NCBI GenBank assembly: GCA_018265835.1
Contig: JABLYK010000011.1
Coordinates: 1 to 61,286 of the forward strand
Source: Oscillospiraceae bacterium
GTDB taxonomy: Bacteria > Bacillota > Clostridia > Oscillospirales > Oscillospiraceae
Direction of reading: 5' to 3'
Length of the DNA stretch: 61,286 bases
Both the position numbers and the translations under genes were made by a program. Below, piece by piece: positions 15,271 to 23,447 of this stretch. Position 1 is the first letter of the stretch; the number at the start of each line of letters is the position of its first letter. The notes below the pieces were generated by a model that saw nothing but the letters and a program-made list of their open reading frames with translations, had not been told where the DNA came from and did no database searches.

Positions 15271-16602
15271 ATGAGTAAATATTCCAAGGAAGACATCATC
15301 CACCTGGTGCGGGAGGAAAACGTAGAATTCATTCGCATGCAGTTCACCGATATCTTCGGTCAGATGAAGAATGTAGCCATCACTGCCTCGCAGATCGAGA
15401 AGGCCGTCAACAACCAGATCATGATCGACGGCAGCTCCATCGAGGGCTTTACCCGCATCCATGAATCCGACCAGTATCTGTATCCCGATCTGGACACGTT
15501 CAACATCCTGCCGTGGCGGCCGCAGCACGGCAAGGTTGCACGCCTGATCTGTGATGTTTACAATCCGGACGGCACACCGTTCATCGGCGACCCGCGCCAC
15601 ATCCTCAAGGCGGAACTGGAGAAAGCTGCAGCGCTGGGCTATACGTTCAACGTCGGCCCGGAGTGCGAATTCTTCCTCTTTGAAACGGACGCCGACGGTC
15701 ATCCGACCACGAAGACCGGTGACGAAGCCGGCTACTTTGACCTCGGCCCACTCGACCACGGTGAAAGCACCCGCCGCGAGATCTGCCTCGCGCTGGAGGA
15801 CATGGGCTTTGAGATTGAAGCCTCGCACCACGAGGTCGCCGCCGGCCAGCATGAGATCGACTTCAAGTACGCCGACGCGCTGACCGCCGCCGACAATATC
15901 ATGACCTTCAAATTCGCGGTTAAATCCATCGCGCAGAGAAACGGTCTGCACGCGACCTTTATGCCCAAGCCGGTATTCGGCATCAACGGTTCCGGTATGC
16001 ATACGAACATGTCGCTGTTCAAGGACGGCAAAAACGTCTTTTTCGACGCCAGCGGCGAGCGCAAGCTCTCCCAGAAGGCCTACAGCTTTATCGCCGGCCT
16101 GCTGAAACACGCAGGAGGCCTTGCAGCCGTGACGAACCCGCTGGTCAACTCCTACAAGCGTCTGGTTCCTGGCTATGAAGCGCCGTGCTATCTGGCGTGG
16201 TCCGCCTCCAACCGTTCCGCGCTCATCCGGATTCCGGCTGCCCGCGGCCAGAGCACCCGCGTTGAGCTGCGCTGCCCCGATCCGTCCTGCAATCCGTATC
16301 TGGCGTTGGCTGTTTGCCTCGCCGCCGGTCTGGACGGCATTGAGCAGGGGCTGACGCCGCCGGATGAAATCACCGAAAACATCTTCGCCATGGACGACGA
16401 AACCCGCGCCGCGCACGGCATCGAAAACCTGCCCGGCTCTTTGTATGACGCGATTGTCGCCATGAAGGCTGACCCGCTGATGGAGCAGACGCTCGGCAGC
16501 CATGCGTTCCCGCGCTATGTTGCCGGCAAGCTGCTGGAGTGGGACGAATACCGCACACAGGTCACCGACTGGGAGATCGCAAAATACATGGTGCTGTATT
16601 GA
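15271..16602 (+). CDS. glnA: Glutamine synthetase, type I
   Basis: A 443-residue ATP-dependent enzyme making glutamine from glutamate and ammonia, of GSI-alpha length (no adenylylation insert). Signatures include MIDGSSIEGF, GPECEFFLF, the ammonia-site HHEVAAGQHEID, NGSGMHTNMSLF and the KP-type segment YLAWSASNRSALIRIP. It is transcribed from the consensus promoter through the leader terminator, and the ATG follows AAAGGAGG. Downstream are an ANTAR regulator and an AmtB-PII fusion, making a compact nitrogen-assimilation unit. Confidence 0.96.
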   Translation: MSKYSKEDIIHLVREENVEFIRMQFTDIFGQMKNVAITASQIEKAVNNQIMIDGSSIEGFTRIHESDQYLYPDLDTFNILPWRPQHGKVARLICDVYNPDGTPFIGDPRHILKAELEKAAALGYTFNVGPECEFFLFETDADGHPTTKTGDEAGYFDLGPLDHGESTRREICLALEDMGFEIEASHHEVAAGQHEIDFKYADALTAADNIMTFKFAVKSIAQRNGLHATFMPKPVFGINGSGMHTNMSLFKDGKNVFFDASGERKLSQKAYSFIAGLLKHAGGLAAVTNPLVNSYKRLVPGYEAPCYLAWSASNRSALIRIPAARGQSTRVELRCPDPSCNPYLALAVCLAAGLDGIEQGLTPPDEITENIFAMDDETRAAHGIENLPGSLYDAIVAMKADPLMEQTLGSHAFPRYVAGKLLEWDEYRTQVTDWEIAKYMVLY

Positions 16603-16643
16603 GCACATTTTGAATTTCATTCTGACAGCAGGGAGGGACGGCA

Positions 16644-17180
16644 ATGATACGTACAGTGATCGCGCTTGGCGGCGGCGAGCACGCCGATTCCATTTGCAGC
16701 GCGCTGGAGCAGAACGGCGTTGAGGTGCGCTATCGTTGCCGGACCGGCGCGGAAGTCATCCGCGCCATCCGGAAAATGGGCGGTGGCGTTGTGCTCTGTC
16801 CGTTCAAGCTGCCGGATATGACGGCGGATACGCTGTCATCCAATCTGAGCGGAATCGCGTCTCTGCTTGTGATCGCAAAGCCGCAGTATCTGGAGCTGTG
16901 CGAGGATGAGGATTTGTTCAAAATTCCCGTACCCGTGCGGATGGCCGAGTTGATCGGCGCCGTGAATATGCTGCTCCAGATGGACCACAAGCGCGCGGCA
17001 CGCGCCGTGCCAAAGCGCAGCTCGGAGGATTACGCACTGATTGTCAAAGCGAAGGAGCTCCTGATGGAGCGAAATGGCCTGAGCGAGGCCGCCGCACATC
17101 GCTACCTGCAGCGGAAGAGCATGGAGAACTGCGCACGCATGGAAGAAACCGCGAAAATCGTAATCGACGCATTGGAATAA
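16644..17180 (+). CDS. ANTAR-domain RNA-binding antiterminator with degenerate receiver domain
   Basis: A 178-residue protein with an N-terminal receiver-like fold (about 1-115) and a C-terminal ANTAR domain (about 122-178), recognised by the three-helix pattern around KAKELLMERNGLSEAAAHR and its basic/aromatic positions. ANTAR proteins bind twin hairpins in nascent RNA and prevent termination. The phospho-acceptor aspartate is replaced by Cys52 in VVLCPFKLPD, the acidic pair near residue 10 is missing, and the conserved late Lys is absent, so phosphorylation is not expected. Equivalent genes follow glnA in some clostridia and regulate nitrogen genes. It has a GGGAGGG ribosome site. Confidence 0.85.
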   Translation: MIRTVIALGGGEHADSICSALEQNGVEVRYRCRTGAEVIRAIRKMGGGVVLCPFKLPDMTADTLSSNLSGIASLLVIAKPQYLELCEDEDLFKIPVPVRMAELIGAVNMLLQMDHKRAARAVPKRSSEDYALIVKAKELLMERNGLSEAAAHRYLQRKSMENCARMEETAKIVIDALE

Positions 17181-17209
17181 GGCGCGACTATGATGGAATC
17201 GTGGGACGG

Positions 17210-17230
17210 GTCTGCGATCACGGCGCAGGC
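17210..17230 (+). other. Hairpin in the 143-base leader of the ammonium-transporter gene
   Basis: Arms 17210-17216 and 17224-17230 form a 7-bp stem with one G-U pair and a 7-base loop, in the gap between the ANTAR gene and amt. The gap is long for this operon and also contains a short AAGT/ACTT stem with a T-run near 17268-17280. It may be an RNA regulatory leader, but no canonical AxxGxx loop pair is clear. Confidence 0.3.
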
Positions 17231-17323
17231 GGAGCTCTCCTTGATGGGATATACCAATCTACCGTAAGTAAAACTTTTTTGGCGGCAAGGGTGTCGTTTG
17301 CGATGAATGAGAGGAGCAAAACA

Positions 17324-19000
17324 ATGGATATCGGAACAATCGTAAACGAATACACCAACTTCTGGATGTTTATCTGTCTGGCGCTGGTATTCTTCATGCA
17401 GTGCGGCTTCGCCATGGTAGAGACCGGCATGACCCGCGCCAAAAATGCCGGCAACATCATCATGAAGAACCTTATGGACTTCTGCATCGGCACCGTCGCT
17501 TTCATGATCCTCGGCTACGGCTTGATCTGCGGCGATTCCATCGGCGGATTCATGGGAAAATTCACCTATGTTTTCTCCGATTTCATGCGCTTTGACTGGG
17601 CCACCTTCTTCTTTAACCTCGTTTTCTGCGCCACTGCTGCGACCATCGTTTCCGGCGCAATGGCGGAGCGCACGAAGTTCTCGGCTTACTGTATCTACAG
17701 CTTTATCATCAGCTTCGTTGTGTACCCGATCGAGGCGCACTGGATCTGGAACGCAGACGGCTGGCTGGCCAACCTCGGCTTCATTGATTTCGCCGGTTCC
17801 ACCGCAGTCCATATGTGCGGTGGCGTTGCGGCGCTCGTCGGAGCAGCGATCCTCGGCCCCCGCATCGGCAAGTATACCAAGAACCCGGACGGCACCACAA
17901 AGGTCAACGCAATTCCGGGCCATTCCCTGACGCTCGCAGCGCTCGGCGTGTTTATCCTCTGGTTCGCATGGTACGGCTTCAACGGCGCCGCCGCCAAGAC
18001 CACCGCACACGCTGCGCAGATTCTCTGCACCACCACCATTGCAGCTGCTGTGGCTACCTGCGCCACGATGGCTTTTACGTGGATCAAGGACGGCAAGCCT
18101 GACGTCTCCATGTCCCTGAACGGCGCGTTGGCCGGTCTGGTTGGCATCACCGCCGGCTGCGCGAATGTGGACGCGCTCGGCGCAACGGTCATTGGCCTTG
18201 TCTGTGGCATTCTCGTCGTTCTCGCCGTCGAATTCTTCGATCAGAAGGTGAAAATCGACGACCCGGTCGGCGCGATCTCCGTGCACGGCTGCTGCGGTGC
18301 TACCGGTACGATTCTGGTCGGCTTCTTCGATTATGAAAACGGCCTGTTCTACGGCGGCGGCGCACGTCTGCTTGGTGTGCAGTGCCTCGGCGTAGTCTCG
18401 GTTATCGCATGGGTTGTCGTAACAATGCTGGTCGTATTCTATCTCATCAAAAAGACCGTCGGTCTGCGCGTTTCCGAGCACGATGAGCTGGAAGGTCTGG
18501 ACATCAGCGAGCACAACCTCGCCAGCAGCTATGCCGACTTCGTCTTCGCCGGCGGAGCCTACACGGCTCCCATGCCTGCTGCGTCCAGCGTTCCGGTTGA
18601 GACGGCTGTCCCCGTGGAGCTCAAGACGTCGTCCAACGCAGATGCCAAATTCACCAAGGTGCAGATCCTTACGAATGAGAGCCGCTTCGAGTCGCTCAAG
18701 AGCGAACTGGAGAAGATCGGTGTCACCGGCATGACGCTCATACACGTCCTCGGCTGCGGCACGCAGAAGGGGAAGGGACGCTACTACCGCGGCGTTGAGC
18801 TGGGCATGCAGCTTCTGCCGAAGATTCAGGTGGACATCGTCGTGTCCAAGGTTCCCGTGCAGAAGGTCATCGACGCGGCACGGCATGCGCTCTACACCGG
18901 CAACATCGGCGACGGCAAAATCTTCGTCTACAACGTCGAAGACGTCGTCCGCATCCGTACCGGCGAAACCGGCTACGATGCGCTGCAGATCGAAGAATAA
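17324..19000 (+). CDS. Ammonium transporter AmtB fused to a C-terminal PII (GlnK) domain
   Basis: A 558-residue fusion. Residues about 1-415 are an 11-TM Amt channel with MQCGFAMVETG, VYPIEAHWIW, FAGSTAVHMCGG and SVHGCCGATGT, holding the pore histidines. A linker of about 45 residues leads to a PII domain (about 450-555) with the T-loop QKGKGRYYRG and the B-loop region TGNIGDGKIFV. Free GlnK normally plugs the Amt trimer according to nitrogen and ADP/ATP status; here the regulator is tethered. Such fusions are known in clostridia. ATG 17324 was chosen for GAGGAG 7 bases upstream; an ATG at 17303 is in frame but lacks a site. Confidence 0.92.
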   Translation: MDIGTIVNEYTNFWMFICLALVFFMQCGFAMVETGMTRAKNAGNIIMKNLMDFCIGTVAFMILGYGLICGDSIGGFMGKFTYVFSDFMRFDWATFFFNLVFCATAATIVSGAMAERTKFSAYCIYSFIISFVVYPIEAHWIWNADGWLANLGFIDFAGSTAVHMCGGVAALVGAAILGPRIGKYTKNPDGTTKVNAIPGHSLTLAALGVFILWFAWYGFNGAAAKTTAHAAQILCTTTIAAAVATCATMAFTWIKDGKPDVSMSLNGALAGLVGITAGCANVDALGATVIGLVCGILVVLAVEFFDQKVKIDDPVGAISVHGCCGATGTILVGFFDYENGLFYGGGARLLGVQCLGVVSVIAWVVVTMLVVFYLIKKTVGLRVSEHDELEGLDISEHNLASSYADFVFAGGAYTAPMPAASSVPVETAVPVELKTSSNADAKFTKVQILTNESRFESLKSELEKIGVTGMTLIHVLGCGTQKGKGRYYRGVELGMQLLPKIQVDIVVSKVPVQKVIDAARHALYTGNIGDGKIFVYNVEDVVRIRTGETGYDALQIEE

Positions 19001-19010
19001 TGGAGTCGCA

Positions 19011-19044
19011 AAAATCCCCGGCTCAGAAGAGCCGAGGATTTTTT
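19011..19044. terminator. Bidirectional terminator between amt-glnK and the membrane-protein pair
   Basis: A stem with one mismatch (19011-19024 with 19029-19042), 4-base loop, flanked by A-rich and T-rich runs on both sides, between convergent genes. Confidence 0.8.
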
Positions 19045-19690
19045 ACGTTTTGTCCGGCTTTCGTTTCCGCCCCAGCAGGAGGCAGAGCAATGCCCATGCC
19101 GCCAGCAGTGCCAACGCCAGAATGGCGCAGTTGCGGAAAAAGGAGTCCGGCAGGATCAGAATGATCTGATCCGTGCGCGGGTCGAAGAGCCAGTTCGTTT
19201 TCCCTGGGAAAAAGATGCTATGGAACACCGTAAACGCGCGGTCAAAATCCAGCGCGCCCAATACGCCAACCAGAGCAAAGACGAGCAGGATGCCGGCGCC
19301 GGCCCAGAAGGACGGCCCGCGCTGCGCAAACCAGTGTGGCGGGGTGCGCCGTGCCGCGAGCAGCAATACGACCAGAAGCACCCCGGTGACTGCGCATGTG
19401 ATCAGATCCAGCCAAAACAGCCCCTTGACATCCGCAAAATGGCTCTTCCCGGACTCTGACCACCGCAGCGTTCCGGTTCCGAACGGCTCGTCCCGCAGCA
19501 GATAATCCATCACATCATCGTATGCGTTTCGAATCTCCTCCGCGCTCCAGCCGGTCTGCTCCGGCAAATTCAGCGCTTTGATATGCAGGTAGTAAAACGG
19601 CCTGCATACAATTGGAACGGCAATTGCGCTGCTGATGGAAAACAGCGCCAGAACAAGCGACAGCAGAACGGAGATTACACGGTTTTTCAT
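19043..19690 (-). CDS. TIGR01906-family (DUF1461) integral membrane protein
   Basis: A 215-residue protein with an N-terminal hydrophobic segment (about 5-25), an external loop with the HIKALNLP and AYDDVMDYLL region, and three further transmembrane segments (about 97-117, 131-151, 189-208). The layout and the D-DVMDYL segment match the DUF1461/TIGR01906 family, whose function is not known to me. A run of basic residues closes the C-terminus. ATG 19690 follows GGGAGGA and overlaps the previous gene's stop by 4 bases, so the two are translationally coupled. Confidence 0.75.
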   Translation of the reverse strand: MKNRVISVLLSLVLALFSISSAIAVPIVCRPFYYLHIKALNLPEQTGWSAEEIRNAYDDVMDYLLRDEPFGTGTLRWSESGKSHFADVKGLFWLDLITCAVTGVLLVVLLLAARRTPPHWFAQRGPSFWAGAGILLVFALVGVLGALDFDRAFTVFHSIFFPGKTNWLFDPRTDQIILILPDSFFRNCAILALALLAAWALLCLLLGRKRKPDKT

Positions 19691-20352
19691 GCTTGTCTTC
19701 CTCCCACCGCTTCGGTCGAAGCGAGAATCAGAACCTGCCCTGGCAGGTAAAAGCCCCACATGGCAATTTGCGCAAAGCCCGGCAGCCACGCCGGCAGCGC
19801 CGATGCCGGTAAATTGTGCGCGCCGACGCACAGATCGCAACAGAAAAAGAGCGCCAGTCCAACCGCAAAGCAGACACGGCATCGGTCCGGCCGCGCAGCT
19901 GCCAGACGAAAGCTGTCGATCAGATTAACGGCAAACCAAACGATATACGCCGCGGATAAAGCCGTGAGCGCGCCGAATCGCACCGCAACTGCCGCGGCAA
20001 TGAGCGCCGGGACAATCCGAATCACAAGCGCACGCCACGGCTTGTTGCCGCCGGACGCCGCCAACCGCAGCGTATAGAGCAGCTGCACTGCCAGAAACAG
20101 CGCCACGCCGGTTTCATAGTGGGCGTCCAGCACCAGCAAAAACACGTCTGCCGCCAGCGTCAGACCCAGCGCAGCCGCGGTTAGGCGGTTTTCTGCACCC
20201 TTGCCTGCACGCAGTCCAGCCGCTGCCACGAGCGCGATCGCAGAGAATTTCAGCCACGTCGTATCATATGCGTGCAGCAGATCGCCCGCGAGAAACAGCC
20301 CATACAATAGGCTCTCCAATGACAAAAAGCAAATGGCCGACGCTCGTCTCAC
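19687..20352 (-). CDS. YhhN/TMEM86-like (lysoplasmalogenase family) membrane protein
   Basis: A 221-residue protein with about eight hydrophobic segments. The aspartate-bearing LAADVFLLVLD and ALFFCCDLCVGAHN segments are spaced like those of the YhhN family, whose animal members hydrolyse the vinyl-ether bond of lysoplasmalogens. Clostridia do make plasmalogens, so the activity is plausible, but the match is by pattern only. The start is a GTG at 20352 behind AAGGAGG. It is coupled by ATGA to the DUF1461 gene, so the pair may act together in the membrane. Confidence 0.55.
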   Translation of the reverse strand: MRRASAICFLSLESLLYGLFLAGDLLHAYDTTWLKFSAIALVAAAGLRAGKGAENRLTAAALGLTLAADVFLLVLDAHYETGVALFLAVQLLYTLRLAASGGNKPWRALVIRIVPALIAAAVAVRFGALTALSAAYIVWFAVNLIDSFRLAAARPDRCRVCFAVGLALFFCCDLCVGAHNLPASALPAWLPGFAQIAMWGFYLPGQVLILASTEAVGGRQA

Positions 20353-20479
20353 CCGGTATCCTCCTTTTCATCCGATGTGTTTAAGATACCACAAATCCCC
20401 GTGGATGCAAAGAGAAACCCTGCATGGTCCGGCGATTGCTGAAAAATCGAGTCAGCTATTGTCACTGAACGGATTTTGT

Positions 20480-20520
20480 GATAAGTTATCCTTGTATCAG
20501 TTCCACCAAATTGGTAGTAT
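20480..20520 (+). promoter_or_regulatory. Promoter with two palindromes upstream of the hydrogenase-like sensor gene
   Basis: TTGTAT (20492-20497), a 17-base spacer and TAGTAT (20515-20520). The 11-base palindrome GATAAGTTATC sits at 20480-20490 just upstream of the -35, and the palindrome ACCAAATTGGT at 20505-20515 lies in the spacer. Both are well placed for a regulator. TTGTGAT at 20477-20483 recalls a Rex half-site but the second half does not match. Confidence 0.55.
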
Positions 20521-20553
20521 GGTGAAATGATTCAGACTGTGAGGGGGAATATT

Positions 20554-22242
20554 ATGGATGTTCTTCGATTTAAACAGGCAAACTGTAAAAACTGCTATAA
20601 ATGCGTTCGATTCTGCCCGGTAAAATCCATCCGCGTTTATCAGGGGCAGGCGCAGATCATCTCCAGCGACTGCATTCTCTGCGGCAACTGTGTGGCCGTT
20701 TGTCCGCAGCATGCCAAGGAAGATATCAGCGACGTTGGCCAGATCCGCCAGCTGATTTCCTCCGGTAAGCAGGTTGTGGCAAGCATTGATTCGTCCTATA
20801 TTGCATATTTTGATACCGCTGGTTTTCAGGGGATGACCGAAGCGCTGCAGAAGCTCGGCTTCACCGCAGCCTACGAAACGGCGGAGGGCGCGTATCTGGT
20901 GGAAAAGAAGCTGGAGGAGCTGGCGCTGGATGAAAGCGACGCGCCGATCATCACATCCGGCTGCCCGACCATCGGGCTCTACGCGGAAAAGCACCTTCCA
21001 GACGTGCTGCCGTATCTTGCGCCGATCCTGTCGCCGATGCAGGCGCACGCCGCGCTGCTGCGCAAGCGCTGTCCGGATGCGGTCGTCGTTTACATCAGCC
21101 CCTGCATCTCCAAGAAGGAGGAAACGACCCGGTTCGAAAGCGTGGGCGCGGATTATGACATCACCTTCACGGAGCTGGAGGATTGGATGAAGGAGGTCGG
21201 CGTTACTGTCCGCAGGGACGTGCCGAAGGATGAGCCGAAGCTTGCGCGGGCTTATACCGTGACCGGCGGTGTTCTGAGCGGTGTGAAAAAGCGCGGCAAA
21301 CGCGACTATCTCTTTGTTGACGGTCTGGAAGACAGCATTCAGGTGCTCAAGAGCGTAGTCAACGGCGAGCTGAGAAACTGCTTCATTGAAATGTCAGCGT
21401 GCCACGGCAACTGCGTCGGCGGTCTGGCGTTCCGGATGCGGAAGGACAATCTGCTGGAGTGCCGCCGCCGGGTGGAGAAGACCGCCATCGACGGAGGCGA
21501 TTATGACGTTCCGGAGCAGGTGGATCTGTCCCGCTCGCTGGAAGACAAACGGCGCATTGTCGAGATGCCGCCGGAGTCGGTCATTACGGGAATTTTGCGC
21601 AAGATGGGCAAATTCAGCCCGGCGGATGAGCTCAACTGCGGCCTGTGCGGCTACCGCACCTGCCGGGACAAAGCACTGGCGGTATATGCCGGCCGTGCTG
21701 AAATCAGCATGTGCATGCCGTACATGAAAGAGCGCGCCGAGACCTATTCCGAAAAGATCATCAACGTCTCGCCGGAGGGCATCGTCACCGTCGGCAAGGA
21801 TCTGAAGGTCTCCCAGATCAACAAAGCGGCCTGCAAAATTTTCGGCATCAAAGATCCTGTGGACATCATCGGATATCCCGTCTCGCGCATCATGGACGAA
21901 TACGACTTTGTGCGTCTGATGGGCATGGACGACTCGCAGTTCACCGATCAGGTGTTTCTCGCGGAATACAACGTCTATCTGGAGCGCATCTTCATCTGCG
22001 ACCCGGAAAAGACGCTTTTCACCTGCATCATGCGCGACGTGACCAAGGCGCGCCAGCACAAAAACAAGATTCAGAAAACGAAGGTTCACGCCGCCGAACT
22101 GGCCGACGTGATCATCGACAACCAGCTTCGCATCGTGCACGAAATTGCAAGTCTGCTTGGTGAAACGGCAGCGGAAACGAAGGTCGCCGTCCACGATCTG
22201 AAGGAAGCGATCATGCTCGACGAGGATGGGGAAGATGAATAA
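20554..22242 (+). CDS. [FeFe]-hydrogenase-like iron-sulfur and PAS-domain sensory protein
   Basis: A 562-residue multidomain protein. Residues 11-50 hold two 4Fe-4S ferredoxin motifs. Residues about 70-345 are a hydrogenase large-subunit C-terminal domain with TSGCPT (Cys137), SPC (Cys184) and CHGNC (Cys283, Cys287), the four ligands of the H-cluster cubane. The cysteine preceding Cys137, which shuttles protons in catalytic enzymes (TSCCP), is Gly136. A further Fe-S motif lies at Cys362, 365, 370 and 387. A PAS domain follows at about 396-505. Relatives beside PP2C phosphatases are considered sensory. The domains suggest redox or H2 sensing rather than turnover. The ATG follows GAGGGGGA. Confidence 0.85.
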   Translation: MDVLRFKQANCKNCYKCVRFCPVKSIRVYQGQAQIISSDCILCGNCVAVCPQHAKEDISDVGQIRQLISSGKQVVASIDSSYIAYFDTAGFQGMTEALQKLGFTAAYETAEGAYLVEKKLEELALDESDAPIITSGCPTIGLYAEKHLPDVLPYLAPILSPMQAHAALLRKRCPDAVVVYISPCISKKEETTRFESVGADYDITFTELEDWMKEVGVTVRRDVPKDEPKLARAYTVTGGVLSGVKKRGKRDYLFVDGLEDSIQVLKSVVNGELRNCFIEMSACHGNCVGGLAFRMRKDNLLECRRRVEKTAIDGGDYDVPEQVDLSRSLEDKRRIVEMPPESVITGILRKMGKFSPADELNCGLCGYRTCRDKALAVYAGRAEISMCMPYMKERAETYSEKIINVSPEGIVTVGKDLKVSQINKAACKIFGIKDPVDIIGYPVSRIMDEYDFVRLMGMDDSQFTDQVFLAEYNVYLERIFICDPEKTLFTCIMRDVTKARQHKNKIQKTKVHAAELADVIIDNQLRIVHEIASLLGETAAETKVAVHDLKEAIMLDEDGEDE

Positions 22243-23416
22243 GAACATTCGCTGGAACAGCAACACGGTTTGGGACATCGGGATCGTCAGCCAAAACAAA
22301 GCAGGTGAGAGTCTCTGCGGCGACCAGTGTCTGGTTGAGCACGCCGGCGACAGCACCACTGTTATTTTGTCTGACGGTCTGGGCAGCGGTGTGAAGGCCA
22401 ACATTCTCTCTACGCTGACCTCCACCATGCTCACCACCATGCTGCAGGGGAACGTCCCGCTTGACGAATGCGTTACCACAGTAGCGGAGACGCTGCCGAT
22501 GTGCCGGGAACGCAAGCTGGCCTATGCCACATTTACCATTCTGATGACCGAAGGCGATACCATCCGCCTGGTGCAGTATGACAATCCAAGCGCCATCTTT
22601 CTGCAAAACGGAGCCGTGCGGCGGTATAATTATTCCGCGCACTTCATTCAGGAAAAGGAGCTGCACGAGAGCCGCCTGAGCTTTGACGCGGGCGATATGC
22701 TCATTTTGTTCAGCGACGGTGTGTCGGAAGCCGGGCGCGGCGTTACGACGGACGCCGGCTGGGAGATGTCTGCCATTGAGGATTTCGTCACGCGCAACTA
22801 TGCGCCTGAGATTTCCGCACAGCGCATGGCCGCCAAGATCATGTCGTGCGTCAGGTCTCTGGATCTCGACACGATGGCGGACGATGCAACGGTCGCCGTC
22901 GTCAAGCTGCGTTCGCGCTGTCCGGTCAATGTGATGATCGGCCCGCCGGAGAATAAGGACGACGATCTGAGCACCATGCGCCTGTTTTTCGCCAAGGAGG
23001 GCAAACACGTCGTCTGCGGCGGAACGACCGCCAAAGCCGTATCGGAATATCTGGGCGCGCGCGTCCGCACGCTGCCGGGCAGTGGTACGGAGACCGTCCC
23101 GCCCATGAGTGAAATTCAAGGCGTCGATCTTGTAACAGAGGGCGTCGTGACGCTCAATGCTGCGCTGGAGATCATCAAAGCCTATCAAAAAGACGGGATG
23201 CGCTCGCTGGATCTGACCGGCCAGAAGGACGGTGCGTCCAAGCTCGCCGAAATGCTGCTGGAGGATGCGACGGAGATCAACATTCTATTCGGCAACGCTA
23301 TCAATTTTGCGCAGCAGACGGGTGAATTCAGCTTTGAAAAGAAGTTTCAGCTCATTCAGGAACTGCGCGATGCGCTGCGCATGGCAGGGAAAAAGGTGAA
23401 AATGAGTATTTGCTGA
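22235..23416 (+). CDS. SpoIIE/PP2C-type serine phosphatase
   Basis: A 393-residue soluble protein with a SpoIIE-like PP2C domain in the first 240 residues: LSDGLGSG, LILFSDGVSEAG and DDATVAVVKL provide the metal-binding aspartates. About 150 further C-terminal residues have no domain I recognise. Its start overlaps the hydrogenase-like gene by 8 bases, so the proteins are probably made in fixed ratio. By analogy with SpoIIE and RsbU, the phosphatase may act on an anti-sigma-antagonist-like substrate under control of the Fe-S sensor. No kinase or STAS gene is adjacent. ATG 22226 is an alternative start. Confidence 0.85.
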   Translation: MNKNIRWNSNTVWDIGIVSQNKAGESLCGDQCLVEHAGDSTTVILSDGLGSGVKANILSTLTSTMLTTMLQGNVPLDECVTTVAETLPMCRERKLAYATFTILMTEGDTIRLVQYDNPSAIFLQNGAVRRYNYSAHFIQEKELHESRLSFDAGDMLILFSDGVSEAGRGVTTDAGWEMSAIEDFVTRNYAPEISAQRMAAKIMSCVRSLDLDTMADDATVAVVKLRSRCPVNVMIGPPENKDDDLSTMRLFFAKEGKHVVCGGTTAKAVSEYLGARVRTLPGSGTETVPPMSEIQGVDLVTEGVVTLNAALEIIKAYQKDGMRSLDLTGQKDGASKLAEMLLEDATEINILFGNAINFAQQTGEFSFEKKFQLIQELRDALRMAGKKVKMSIC

Positions 23417-23447
23417 CGGTTCCAGCCCCGCGGTAGGAGGGAGACGT

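Noticed and set aside
17102..18886. 594-codon minus-strand reading frame opposite the ammonium channel gene
   Set aside because: A shadow frame caused by high GC and codon bias; its composition is Asp/His/Ala-rich without domains, and the plus strand is clearly coding.
20477..20494. Rex operator upstream of the hydrogenase-like sensor
   Set aside because: Only one half resembles TTGTGA/TTGTTAA. The second half does not give TCACAA or TTAACAA.
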